Shown here one piece after another: positions 54,322-62,950 of a DNA stretch of 64,000 nucleotides. How positions within the stretch are numbered: the first letter of the stretch is position 1; every line of letters begins with the position of its first letter. The DNA is taken from positions 62,001 through 126,000 of the forward strand of contig NZ_JACJTV010000003.1 in the NCBI RefSeq assembly GCF_014698845.1, given 5' to 3'. The notes below the pieces were generated by a model. The model was not told the DNA's origin. It did not search any database and worked only from the letters and a program-made list of their open reading frames with translations. This DNA comes from Coleofasciculus sp. FACHB-1120. GTDB taxonomy: Bacteria > Cyanobacteriota > Cyanobacteriia > Cyanobacteriales > FACHB-T130. A program made the position numbers and the translations under genes.

Positions 54322-54870
54322 ATGACTGAAAATAGACCCTACATTGGTCTAAAAACTAGGGATATTGCGCTCGCCTATTTGTTGCTGCGAATTCTTATCG
54401 GCGTGAATTACTTTAATCACGGGTTTACTCGCATCGGCAATATTCCCGGTTTTGCTGAAAACACTGTCAACCAACTTGCAAATTCTTATTTCCCGGAATT
54501 TTTGGTAAGGATCAATTCTTACTTAGTACCCCCAGTTGAATTAATTGTGGGAGTGTTGATCACGCTCGGATTAGCAACGCGAAGCGCCCTAATAGCAACA
54601 TTTATCCTGATGATCATCTTGATGATGGGCGTCACATCCATACAAAACTGGGGTGCAGCACAAACGATGCTTATTTACGGGATTGTGCTATTCATCTTGC
54701 TAGCTGGTAGTAGCTTCAATATTTACTCCCTCGATCGCTGGCTTGCCAATAGGCGGACTGTTGCAGGTTCAGGAGAGCATCGCGACAAAAACATACTCAA
54801 CTTTGCCAACAACTTTTGGGCAAGACGCAGACGACAAAAACGTTTGCCTACTTATACCAGTTCTAAATGA
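54322..54870 (+). CDS. DoxX family membrane protein with a repeat-derived C-terminus
   Basis: 182 residues with four membrane segments. The DoxX pattern is clear: LLLRILIGVNYFNHGFTRIGN, a central PPVELIVGVLITLGLATRSAL and GIVLFILLAGSSFNIYSLD. DoxX relatives are small quinone-pathway-linked or redox membrane proteins; the role here is unknown. Codons 178-182 (YTSSK) and the stop codon TGA lie in the left end of the 102-bp repeat that begins at 54853, so the original stop has been replaced by the insertion. The basic tail before it (ARRRRQKR) is original. ATG start with GGAGC upstream. Confidence 0.8.
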   Translation: MTENRPYIGLKTRDIALAYLLLRILIGVNYFNHGFTRIGNIPGFAENTVNQLANSYFPEFLVRINSYLVPPVELIVGVLITLGLATRSALIATFILMIILMMGVTSIQNWGAAQTMLIYGIVLFILLAGSSFNIYSLDRWLANRRTVAGSGEHRDKNILNFANNFWARRRRQKRLPTYTSSK

Positions 54871-54954
54871 TTAGTGAAAGCAAAATCCCCAACTTCTCGA
54901 AGAAGCCGGGGATTTAAACTTCTGACACCTCGCAACTCAAATAGGATGGCTATA
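54853..54954. mobile_element. 102-bp MITE-like repeat, copy B, overlapping the DoxX gene end
   Basis: Same length and organisation as copy A at 50875: TATA at both ends, left end TATACCAGTTCTAAATGATT, right end reverse complement TATAGCCATCCTATTTGAGT, and a central stem CTTCT-CGA-AGAAG. The first 18 bases encode the last five residues and stop of the DoxX gene. The sequence TATACCAGTTTTAAAT follows directly after the right end, resembling the left end again. Confidence 0.7.
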
Positions 54955-55084
54955 TACCAGTTTTAAATAAAGGAATTGCTCATCCTGATTCCTTTTCTTG
55001 GCGCTATCCTTCTATTCTCCAAACTCTCTTTTTGAAGATACTGACTTAAAAAGGGGGTTTGGAGGAGCTGATGTCTCGTCCGCA

Positions 55085-56677
55085 TTACGCATTCACTGGA
55101 GTTTTCACCTCTTGTGGCTGTTGGAGCTTCGCATCTTCTGCCATAAACTCTGCCAACTGCGCCTCAATTTGCTCTTTAACAATCTGGCGATACTCTACAA
55201 AATGCTCGATTTGAGCGCAAACTGCTAAATAACTGCTGATTCCACCTCGATTGTGTCGATACATACTAAACAAGTTGCGCCAGAACTGCCAACGAGTTTT
55301 ACGAAGTACGCCTTGTCGCCAACAAATGATTAATAATGCTCGAATCACAACCCAATCTATTTTCTTCTTCGCACGTTTGCCCTTATTCGGATACGTCGCT
55401 TCTCCTAAGATGCGAAAGTGACGGTAAGTACGGTCTAAAAAACGCTCTGGATCGTACAATGTCCAAAATGCATCGATGTATTCGCGGGCAATATCTTCTA
55501 GGGGGCGTGTGGGCACGAAATTCATCAATGTTGTTTGATTGATGTTGGCGGATTCGCCTCGGAGACGTCCTTCTTTCTTTAACCGATGCCAAAGGGCTGT
55601 ATCGGGTAAAGCTTGCAACATACTAAATAAAGCGGTGGGAATCGCCGTTTTCTCGACAAAATTGACAATGCGATCGCCTGCACCGGGTTTTTCTCCATCA
55701 AAGCCGACGATAAACCCAGCCATCACCCGCAATCCCGATCGCGCGATCGCTTGAACGGAATCACTTAATGAATCTCGCGTATTTTGGAACTTCTGAGTTA
55801 GTGCTAAACTCTCCTCATCCGGTGTTTCAATTCCTAAAAACACCGCCCCAAAATTACACTGAACCATCATATCCATCAATTCTTGATCTTTTGCCAAATC
55901 CACCGATGCTTCCGTAGCAAAAGAGAAAGGATACTGATGTTCCACCATCCACGGTTGCAACTCTTTCAGGAATAACTTGACATTCCGCTTATTCCCGATA
56001 AAATTGTCATCCACCATAAAGATGCTACGTCGCCAACCCAACTCATAAAGGCGTTCTAATTCTGCTAATAATTGAGATGGCGTTTTTGTCCGCGGTTTGC
56101 GTCCGTAAAGGACAATAATGTCGCAGAATTCGCATTGAAATGGGCATCCCCGCGAAAACTGCACAGACATTTCTGAATAAGCGTCAAAATCCAGTAAATC
56201 AAAGCGGGGAACGGGTGTGGAACTGACATCCGGCTTCTCTCCTCCCGCCCGAAAAGTTCCTGAAGTTTCGCCACGTTGCACTGCCTCCACAAACATCGGC
56301 AGGGTGATTTCCCCTTCATCCAAAATCAAATAATCTGCGCCTACCGATTCTACTTCTTGAGGTAAAGCGGTGGGATAAGGGCCGCCGACTGCGACTAACT
56401 TACCCCTTTGCTTTGCTTCTTTGATTTGATCTAGCAAATCTTCTTTTTGGACAATCATTGCCGACAGAATTACTAAATCTGCCCATGCCCATTCAGCTTC
56501 AGTTATTTGGGTAACATTTCTATCTACTAGCTTAAACTCCCACTCTTGGGGCAAAATTGCGGCAACTGTCACTAAACCCAAAGGCGGTAACATTGCCTTA
56601 CGATTTAGCAAAGCCAAAGTTTTCTCAAAAGACCAAAAACTTTTAGGAAATAGCGGATATAGAAGTAAAACTCGCAT
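55085..56677 (-). CDS. B12-binding-domain radical SAM protein, paralogue 1
   Basis: 530 residues. The N-terminal 140 residues form a B12-binding-like Rossmann domain (LPPLGLVTVAAILPQEWEFK; VDRNV in place of the cobalt-binding DxHxxG), then the radical SAM domain with Cys178, Cys182 and Cys185 (RGCPFQCEFCD) binding the 4Fe-4S cluster. The C-terminal region (about 370-500, DAFWTLYDPERFLDRTYRHF) fits DUF4070. Members of this group methylate unactivated carbons, as in the hopanoid methylase HpnP, but the substrate here is unknown. It has a Lys-rich insertion (KGKRAKKKIDW) that the two neighbouring paralogues lack. Starts 80 bp after the stop of paralogue 2 and may be co-transcribed with it. Confidence 0.85.
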   Translation of the reverse strand: MRVLLLYPLFPKSFWSFEKTLALLNRKAMLPPLGLVTVAAILPQEWEFKLVDRNVTQITEAEWAWADLVILSAMIVQKEDLLDQIKEAKQRGKLVAVGGPYPTALPQEVESVGADYLILDEGEITLPMFVEAVQRGETSGTFRAGGEKPDVSSTPVPRFDLLDFDAYSEMSVQFSRGCPFQCEFCDIIVLYGRKPRTKTPSQLLAELERLYELGWRRSIFMVDDNFIGNKRNVKLFLKELQPWMVEHQYPFSFATEASVDLAKDQELMDMMVQCNFGAVFLGIETPDEESLALTQKFQNTRDSLSDSVQAIARSGLRVMAGFIVGFDGEKPGAGDRIVNFVEKTAIPTALFSMLQALPDTALWHRLKKEGRLRGESANINQTTLMNFVPTRPLEDIAREYIDAFWTLYDPERFLDRTYRHFRILGEATYPNKGKRAKKKIDWVVIRALLIICWRQGVLRKTRWQFWRNLFSMYRHNRGGISSYLAVCAQIEHFVEYRQIVKEQIEAQLAEFMAEDAKLQQPQEVKTPVNA

Positions 56678-56757
56678 GAAATGTCAATCCTCACGCTTAA
56701 TTGGTAATTGATGATTAGTAATGGGTAAAGAACTTTTTACCCATTATCAACTTGCTA

Positions 56758-58344
56758 TCACGCACTCGCACCGACACTTTTTTTCACAACGGAAACTTTA
56801 GCTTCTTGTTTCGATTGTTGGGCTAGATACTCAGCTAACTGCACCTCAATTTGGTCTTTGACAATTTGGCGATATTCAAGAAAATGCTCGTTGTGGGCAC
56901 AGACGGTGAGGTAATGATCCCAAACGCCAGGATTGCGTTTGATGATACTAAACAAGTGGTGCCAGAACTTCCAGCGAGTGTGACGCTTGATGCCTTGTCT
57001 CCATGCCACAATTGCTAAAGCCCTCAACTCCATCAGACCAGGCATTTTAAACGGAACCTTTACTTTCGGTGCGCCCAGCATCAGAAAATGGCGGTAAGCC
57101 CGATCCAAAAACTTTTCAGCATCGTATAAGTCCCAGAAGGCGTTGATATATTCCCTGGTAATCTCTTCTACAGGTCGGGTCGGGATAAAATTCATCACAT
57201 TGAACTGGTTGCCCGATGCGCTATCCAGTAATCGCCCTTCTTTTTCTAGGCGGAACCAGAGGGCAGTGTGAGGCAAAGCTTGCAGCATTCCGAAAATGGT
57301 AGTCGGAATCGCCGTTTGTTCGGCAAAGCGGACAATGCGATCGCCTGCACCTGATTTTTCTCCATCAAAGCCAATGATAAACCCAGCCATCACCCGCAAC
57401 CCTGCCCGCGTGATAGTTTCTACCGAATCAGCAAGCGAAGTTCGGTTATTCTGAAACTTCTTCGTCATCTGCAAACTGGCTTCATCCGGCGTTTCAATTC
57501 CCAGAAACACCGCATTAAAATTGCACTCTACCATTAAATCCATCAGTTCTTGGTCTTGCGCCAAGTCAACCGAGGCTTCAGTGTTAAAGCTGAAGGGATA
57601 CTGGTGTTCCGCTTGCCAAGTTTTTAATTCTTTGAGAAATAACTTGACGTTGCGCTTATTGCCGATGAAGTTATCATCCACCATGAAAACGCTACGACGC
57701 CACCCCAATTGGTAGAGATACTCCAACTCTGCTAATATCTGTTCCGGTGTTTTCGTCCGGGGTTTGCGACCATACAAAACAATAATGTCGCAAAATTCGC
57801 ACTGGAAAGGACAGCCCCGCGAAAACTGCACTGACATCGTATCGTAAGCCTCAAACTCCAGCAAATCGAAACGAGGAACCGGGGTTGTCGTCACATCGGG
57901 TTTTTCCCCATCAGATCGGAAAATCCCGCCCTTGTCACCTCGCGCAATGGCTTCCATAAACATTGGCAGGGTGATTTCCCCTTCATCCAAAATCAGATAA
58001 TCTGCACCGGCATTGGTGGCTTCATCAGGCACAGAAGTCGGATAAGGGCCACCTACAGCAACCGCTTTACCGCGCCGCTTGGCTTCTCGAATTTGGTCAA
58101 CTAAATCCTCTTTTTGGACAATCATCGCAGAGAGAATCACCAAATCCGCCCACTCCCACTCGTCTTCTGTGACGTGGCGAACGTTTCGATCGACCAGTTT
58201 GAATTCCCATTCTTGAGGCAAAATTGCCGCAACCGTCACTAAACCTAGGGGTGGCAATAAAACCTTGCGATTAACTAATTCCAGGACTTTTTCAAAAGAC
58301 CAAAAAGTTTTAGGAAATAAAGGATAAAGCAGTAAAACTCGCAT
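56758..58344 (-). CDS. B12-binding-domain radical SAM protein, paralogue 2
   Basis: 528 residues. Same layout as paralogue 1, with the cysteines again at 178, 182 and 185. It shares long identical stretches with paralogue 3, for example LKELKTWQAEHQYPF and the RYRHF/FLMLGAPK region, and differs mainly in MNFIPTRPVEEITREYINAF and the tail. The N-terminus MRVLLLYPLFPKTFWSFEK is nearly that of the other two. The substrate is unknown. Located 80 bp upstream of paralogue 1 on the same strand; paralogue 3 is separated from it by 356 bp. Confidence 0.85.
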   Translation of the reverse strand: MRVLLLYPLFPKTFWSFEKVLELVNRKVLLPPLGLVTVAAILPQEWEFKLVDRNVRHVTEDEWEWADLVILSAMIVQKEDLVDQIREAKRRGKAVAVGGPYPTSVPDEATNAGADYLILDEGEITLPMFMEAIARGDKGGIFRSDGEKPDVTTTPVPRFDLLEFEAYDTMSVQFSRGCPFQCEFCDIIVLYGRKPRTKTPEQILAELEYLYQLGWRRSVFMVDDNFIGNKRNVKLFLKELKTWQAEHQYPFSFNTEASVDLAQDQELMDLMVECNFNAVFLGIETPDEASLQMTKKFQNNRTSLADSVETITRAGLRVMAGFIIGFDGEKSGAGDRIVRFAEQTAIPTTIFGMLQALPHTALWFRLEKEGRLLDSASGNQFNVMNFIPTRPVEEITREYINAFWDLYDAEKFLDRAYRHFLMLGAPKVKVPFKMPGLMELRALAIVAWRQGIKRHTRWKFWHHLFSIIKRNPGVWDHYLTVCAHNEHFLEYRQIVKDQIEVQLAEYLAQQSKQEAKVSVVKKSVGASA

Positions 58345-58700
58345 TGAATTGGCAACCTCGGACTAATTTTAGCAATTCGTGGCAGGGGCAAATTGTTCTA
58401 TCACTTTCGATGTGTGATCGCTCATAAAGGAGTCATTAAATTGACCGAATACAATATGCCGCTAGGTTTTCGCTAATGATGAATGGATATTCCATGCTAA
58501 CTAACTCAGTAGCCGAATGTAGTTGACCGTTGGTTGAGGGGGAGTGGGAAACTGATATCCACCCAATGATTCTGGACTTTCCGCCTCCCTACTCCCAGAC
58601 ACCCCGATCGTGTTTATTTCTGGCGGTTCACGAGCATTTTCATTTCAGAGCGATCGCTCTATTCCCCCGCTTCTGTTAGCAATCGCGAAAGAACTTTGTC
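58345..58700. other. 356-bp intergenic region between radical SAM paralogues
   Basis: No gene is seen. It has a HIP1 site (58652-58659) and AT-rich stretches. No B12 riboswitch-like structure was recognised, although the downstream genes are B12-type enzymes. Confidence 0.4.
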
Positions 58701-60302
58701 TTATACACTGACAGGACTTTTTTGTTTCACAGATGCAGATGAAGTATCTTCCATCTGTTGCAGTTTTGCTTCTTCTGCCTGAAACTCAGCTAACTGGGCG
58801 TCAATTTCGTCCCGCACAATCTGGCGGTACTCTAGAAAATGCTCATTATGAGCGCAGACTGCGATGTAATGCTCAAAAACACCAGGATTGCGCTTGAGGA
58901 TGCTCAATAAGTGGTGCCAGAACTTCCAGCGAGTAGTGCGTTTGACACCCTGACGCCACATCACAATCAGCAGCGCTCGCAGATCCACTAAATTTGGTAA
59001 TTTACCAGGAGCCTTGCATTTGGGCGCACCCAGCATCAAGAAACAGCGATAAGTCCGATCCAAAAACTTTTCGGCATCGTATAGTGTCCAGAAAGCCTCG
59101 ACGTATTCTCTGGCAATCTCTTGCAGGGGTCGAGTCGGGACAAAGTTCATCAAGGTAGTTTGGTTGATATTGCCATCTTTCCCCCGCAGGCGACCCTCCT
59201 TGTCTAATCGATGCCACAGCGCTGTATTGGGTAAGGCTTGCAGCATCGCGAAGGTCGTGGTGGGAATAGCAGTTTGCTCGGCAAAGCGGACAATGCGATT
59301 GCCTGCGCCAGCTTTCTCCCCATCAAAGCCAATAATAAACCCAGCCATTGGGCGCAATCCGGTTCGTGTAATTGCCTCCACCGCTTCACCCAGGGAACTG
59401 CGCGTATTTTGGAATTTTTTCGTCAGCGACAAACTCTCTTCATCTGGGGTTTCAATCCCTAAGAACACGGCATCGAAATAGCACTCCACCATCAGATCCA
59501 TCAGTTCTTGGTCTTGCGCCAAATCAATCGAAGCTTCTGTATTAAACCGGAAGGGATATTGGTGTTCCGCTTGCCAAGTTTTTAATTCTTTGAGAAATAA
59601 CTTGACGTTACGCTTATTGCCGATGAAGTTATCATCTACCATGAAAACGCTGCGACGCCACCCTAATTGGTAGAGATACTCTAACTCTGCTAATAGCTGT
59701 TCCGGTGCCTTCGTCCGGGGTTTGCGACCATACAAAACAATAATGTCGCAAAATTCGCACTGGAAGGGACAGCCCCGCGAAAACTGCACCGACATTGAAT
59801 CGTAAGCATCAAATTCCAACAAATCAAAACGCGGGATAGGCGTCGTCGTCACATCGGGTTTTTCCCCATTGGAACGGAAAATGCCCTGTTTTTCGCCCCG
59901 CTGAACTGCCTCAACAAACATCGGCAGGGTGATTTCCCCTTCATCTAAAATCAGATAATCTACACCCGCTTTTTGAGCTTCCTCCGGAACAGAAGTTGGG
60001 TAAGGGCCACCACACGCCACCAGTTTGCCGCGCCGCTTGGCTTCTTTAATTTGATCGAGTAAATCCTCTTTCTGAACAATCATTGCCGAGAGAATGACAA
60101 CATCTGCCCATTCCCACTCTTGTTCTGTAACGGTGCGAACGTTTCGATCGACCAGCTTGAATTCCCACTCTTGAGGCAAAATTGCCGCCACGGTTACTAA
60201 ACCCAGCGGCGGCAATAAAACCTTGCGATTGACTAATTCCAGAATTTTTTCATAAGACCAAAAAGTTTTGGGAAACAGGGGATAAACTAATAAAACTTTC
60301 AT
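58701..60302 (-). CDS. B12-binding-domain radical SAM protein, paralogue 3
   Basis: 533 residues. Cysteines at 178, 182 and 185 (RGCPFQCEFCD) and the same B12-binding-like and DUF4070-like regions as the two downstream paralogues. It resembles paralogue 2 most in the middle, while its NINQTTLMNFVPTRPLQEIAREY segment is closer to paralogue 1, as if exchange has occurred among the copies. ATG start follows GGTTTTAGATTCA. The reaction is not known; the family includes B12-dependent methylases and ring-forming enzymes. Confidence 0.85.
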   Translation of the reverse strand: MKVLLVYPLFPKTFWSYEKILELVNRKVLLPPLGLVTVAAILPQEWEFKLVDRNVRTVTEQEWEWADVVILSAMIVQKEDLLDQIKEAKRRGKLVACGGPYPTSVPEEAQKAGVDYLILDEGEITLPMFVEAVQRGEKQGIFRSNGEKPDVTTTPIPRFDLLEFDAYDSMSVQFSRGCPFQCEFCDIIVLYGRKPRTKAPEQLLAELEYLYQLGWRRSVFMVDDNFIGNKRNVKLFLKELKTWQAEHQYPFRFNTEASIDLAQDQELMDLMVECYFDAVFLGIETPDEESLSLTKKFQNTRSSLGEAVEAITRTGLRPMAGFIIGFDGEKAGAGNRIVRFAEQTAIPTTTFAMLQALPNTALWHRLDKEGRLRGKDGNINQTTLMNFVPTRPLQEIAREYVEAFWTLYDAEKFLDRTYRCFLMLGAPKCKAPGKLPNLVDLRALLIVMWRQGVKRTTRWKFWHHLLSILKRNPGVFEHYIAVCAHNEHFLEYRQIVRDEIDAQLAEFQAEEAKLQQMEDTSSASVKQKSPVSV

Positions 60303-60402
60303 TGAATCTAAAACCTCACACCTTATTAAATTTCAGCTATTAGCTAATACATAGCACACGAGCCTAGCTGAATCCGGCAAGCTTGGATTATCTAATTGCT
60401 TC

Positions 60403-60559
60403 TTTAACGCAAAGGTACGCCAAGGGTGACGCCAAGGGTGACGCCAAGGGACACAGAGAATTAGTAAGAGGTCTTGACCTGTCTACAAAACTCTTCTGCA
60501 TTAGTCCCTAGCCTCCTTGACGTACCTTTGTGCTAACCTCAGCGTCCCTTTGCGTTAAA
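60403..60559. repeat. 157-bp element with terminal inverted repeats
   Basis: Perfect 13-bp terminal repeats (60403-60415 and 60547-60559, TTTAACGCAAAGG) and a second inner pair AAAGGTACG (60411-60419) / CGTACCTTT (60521-60529). The left half holds a 12-bp direct repeat, ACGCCAAGGGTG, at 60417, 60429 and 60441 (last unit partial). A related degenerate stretch of the same CGCAGAGGTACGC type occurs at about 33296-33355. Confidence 0.7.
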
Positions 60560-60583
60560 AAAACCTTCTTTTAAATCTAATGT

Positions 60584-61561
60584 TTACTCGTTCTTAGCGG
60601 TAAGCTGTCTTCTCTGAACCCCGCTGATTTTCAGCACGTCGCTGAATGTGGCACAGTAATTCGGCAGACCCAGGGTAGCGGGGTTGACGGGATCTTGGTA
60701 GGTAAAATGACGATAGCGCAAGCAGAAACGATCCCAAGGTGCCATCTGAATTCGGAACAAGAGGATGAAGAAATCAGCTAGCCAGGGAGACAGCGGCACG
60801 CGAAAATGAATTTTCTTGTCTAAATAAGCACAAACCTCTTCTACGGCTTCGTTAACCGTCATGGGTGCTTGACCCAAAACTATCTGTCGAGGTTCCGAAG
60901 GGCTGGGAGGATGCTCGATCAGGAATCGTACCACTTGTGCAATATCTCGCCCGTGCATAAAGTGGAAACTGCCGTCGGCTTTAAAAAAGCGAATTAGGTC
61001 AATCCACTTTGCGACTCCAGGCAATCCTGAAGAGAGATGGGAGTAAGGTTTGTTAGCATCTCCTCCGAGTACCAGGGTGGGAAAGAGGGTAGTGACGCGC
61101 GGTGCGATCGCTAATTTCGATAATCGCTGCAAGCAGTCATACTTAGAACGAATGTAGTCCGTCCCTAGTTCTCCCGCTTCTTTCAATAATTCGTTGTCGC
61201 GTCCGAGGATACTAGCGGTAGAAAAGTAAATAACTTGCTCGCACACTGCGGGGTCGAGCAAGTTTAGCAACCGGATGGTTTTGATGACATTCACATCAAA
61301 CACCGCTTGGGAGCCGCCCCAAGAAGTTGCGGCTAGAATTGCGATGTCTATTGTCTTGAGTAGATTTCCTACTCGTTCAATGTCTAGCAAATCACCTTTT
61401 ACAATGGTGATGCCCGGTCGAGATTGATAGTCAAATCGTATTTTGTCTGGGTCTCTGACTAGCAGATACAGCTCGTGTTCGGTTTCTTGAATCAGGCTTT
61501 CGCTAATGTAGTGACCAATGCAGCCACTGGCACCAGTTACCAAAATCCGCTTGGGTTTCAT
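60584..61561 (-). CDS. NAD(P)-dependent epimerase/dehydratase family protein
   Basis: 325 residues of an extended short-chain dehydrogenase/reductase. The nucleotide motif is GASGCIG (10-16), the catalytic pair is Tyr136 and Lys140 (YIRSK), and a Ser-Thr stretch (FSTASILG) provides the third catalytic residue. It starts 60 bp after the hemE stop on the same strand, so the two are likely co-transcribed. A role in tetrapyrrole or cell-envelope sugar metabolism is possible; the sequence does not decide. Confidence 0.8.
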   Translation of the reverse strand: MKPKRILVTGASGCIGHYISESLIQETEHELYLLVRDPDKIRFDYQSRPGITIVKGDLLDIERVGNLLKTIDIAILAATSWGGSQAVFDVNVIKTIRLLNLLDPAVCEQVIYFSTASILGRDNELLKEAGELGTDYIRSKYDCLQRLSKLAIAPRVTTLFPTLVLGGDANKPYSHLSSGLPGVAKWIDLIRFFKADGSFHFMHGRDIAQVVRFLIEHPPSPSEPRQIVLGQAPMTVNEAVEEVCAYLDKKIHFRVPLSPWLADFFILLFRIQMAPWDRFCLRYRHFTYQDPVNPATLGLPNYCATFSDVLKISGVQRRQLTAKNE

Positions 61562-61620
61562 AAGGGTTGGTCATTCGTCCTTAGTCAAGAATGATTCGTC
61601 TTTAGTCCCATGACCACTGA

Positions 61621-62670
61621 CTAATGATTTTTGACTGATTTGGCAGTTTCAAAGAAGAAAGCCACGTTTTCTTCTGGGGTACTGGGTAAAACACCATGAC
61701 CAAGATTCATGATATGACCTTTGTTTCCGGCTTTGCGAATCGTGTCATAAATGCGATCGCGGATGAACTCTTGTGAACCAAATAAGGCACACGGGTCCAT
61801 ATTTCCCTGTACACCGATGTTAGAGCCAAGTCTTGTCCTGGCCTCTGCCATGTCCACCGTCCAATCTACGCTGACGATATCCGCGCCGGATTGTGCCATC
61901 CTCTCCAGAATGCCAGCACTGCCATTGATGTACAGAATCAGGGGAGTATCCGGATGCGTCTGTTTTACCTGGTTGAAAACTCGCTGCTGATACGGTAGAG
62001 CAAATGTCTCGTAATCTTGAGGACTCAGTTGCCCTGCCCAAGAATCGAACATTTGAATGACTTGGGCACCGCTATCAATTTGGTAACGGACGTAAGTCGC
62101 GATCGCATCCGCCAATTTACCCAAAAATTGATGCAACATTGTTGGCTCTGAAAAAGCCATACTCTTAATAATTGCGTAGTCTTTCGAGCTTTTGCCCTCA
62201 ATCGCATACGCGGCTAGTGTCCAAGGGGCACCCACAAAACCTAAGACAGTTGCCTTATTGCCGACTTCTTGCCGCAATGTCTGCAAAATTTCCCGGATGA
62301 AAGGCAGAGATTCCCCAGGTTCTAGAGGATGCAATTTATCAATTTGCTCCTGGCTGCGGATAGGCGGATCGATGACTGGGCCTCGGCTTTCGATGATATC
62401 AAAGGGAATACCGAGTCCTGGCAAGGGAGTTAAAATATCAGAAAATAAAATTACTCCGTCTGGCTCAAAGGCACGAAACGGTTGTAGGGAGATTTCGATT
62501 GCCAGGTCTACTTTTTCCGAGCGATCGCGGAACGCAGGATACTTATCCCTTAAATCCCGATAAGCTTTCATATATCTACCCGCTTGCCGCATCATCCACA
62601 CAGGCGGACGGTCTAAAACTTCCCCACGAGCTGCCCTCAGCAGATACGGATCTTGGGTTGCAACGGTCAT
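61621..62670 (-). CDS. hemE: Uroporphyrinogen decarboxylase
   Basis: 349 residues, the normal length. It decarboxylates the four acetate side chains of uroporphyrinogen III to give coproporphyrinogen III, feeding haem and chlorophyll synthesis. Family signatures: [20 protein letters not shown], the catalytic Asp in [17 protein letters not shown], and GGCP-equivalent region [16 protein letters not shown]. The C-terminal block [22 protein letters not shown] is also typical. ATG start with no strong ribosome site. The next gene on the same strand is a dehydratase-like SDR. Confidence 0.96.
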   Translation of the reverse strand: MTVATQDPYLLRAARGEVLDRPPVWMMRQAGRYMKAYRDLRDKYPAFRDRSEKVDLAIEISLQPFRAFEPDGVILFSDILTPLPGLGIPFDIIESRGPVIDPPIRSQEQIDKLHPLEPGESLPFIREILQTLRQEVGNKATVLGFVGAPWTLAAYAIEGKSSKDYAIIKSMAFSEPTMLHQFLGKLADAIATYVRYQIDSGAQVIQMFDSWAGQLSPQDYETFALPYQQRVFNQVKQTHPDTPLILYINGSAGILERMAQSGADIVSVDWTVDMAEARTRLGSNIGVQGNMDPCALFGSQEFIRDRIYDTIRKAGNKGHIMNLGHGVLPSTPEENVAFFFETAKSVKNH

Positions 62671-62815
62671 CTACACTTCACCTAAACACTTATTTAAAGG
62701 CATTTGTTTAGCTTATCATTGTCGGATTCCCCAAGTTTAGTTTTGCGATCGCTTCTCTTGAGTTTTGCCCGCCACTAGAGAGGCAATTCACTCTAAACCT
62801 CTCCATAAGGTATCA

Positions 62816-62852
62816 ACTGCTAGAGACACGGAATTTCCGTGTCTCTAGCAGT
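62816..62852. repeat. 18-bp perfect inverted repeat with one-base loop
   Basis: Arms 62816-62833 and 62835-62852 are exact reverse complements (ACTGCTAGAGACACGGAA). The short loop makes it an unlikely intrinsic terminator. It resembles the palindromic AGAGACG-type repeats of cyanobacterial intergenic DNA. Confidence 0.85.
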
Positions 62853-62887
62853 CGTCAGCTAGCCTAAGTGCCCCTCCTACACGCGAA

Positions 62888-62916
62888 AAACCCGGCTGCT
62901 TGAATCAACCGGGTTT
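62888..62916 (-). terminator. Intrinsic terminator of the PPC/repeat-protein gene
   Basis: An 11-bp stem with one G-T (arms 62888-62898 and 62906-62916, AAACCCGG core) and a 7-base loop, followed on the minus strand by TTTTT. It lies 34 bp past the stop of the gene at 62951. Confidence 0.85.
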
Positions 62917-62950
62917 CTCTACTGCGTGCCTTTTTAACTAGCTGTTGATG

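Noticed and set aside
58345-58700. Possible cobalamin riboswitch before the radical SAM genes
   Set aside because: No B12-box-like sequence or matching fold was seen.
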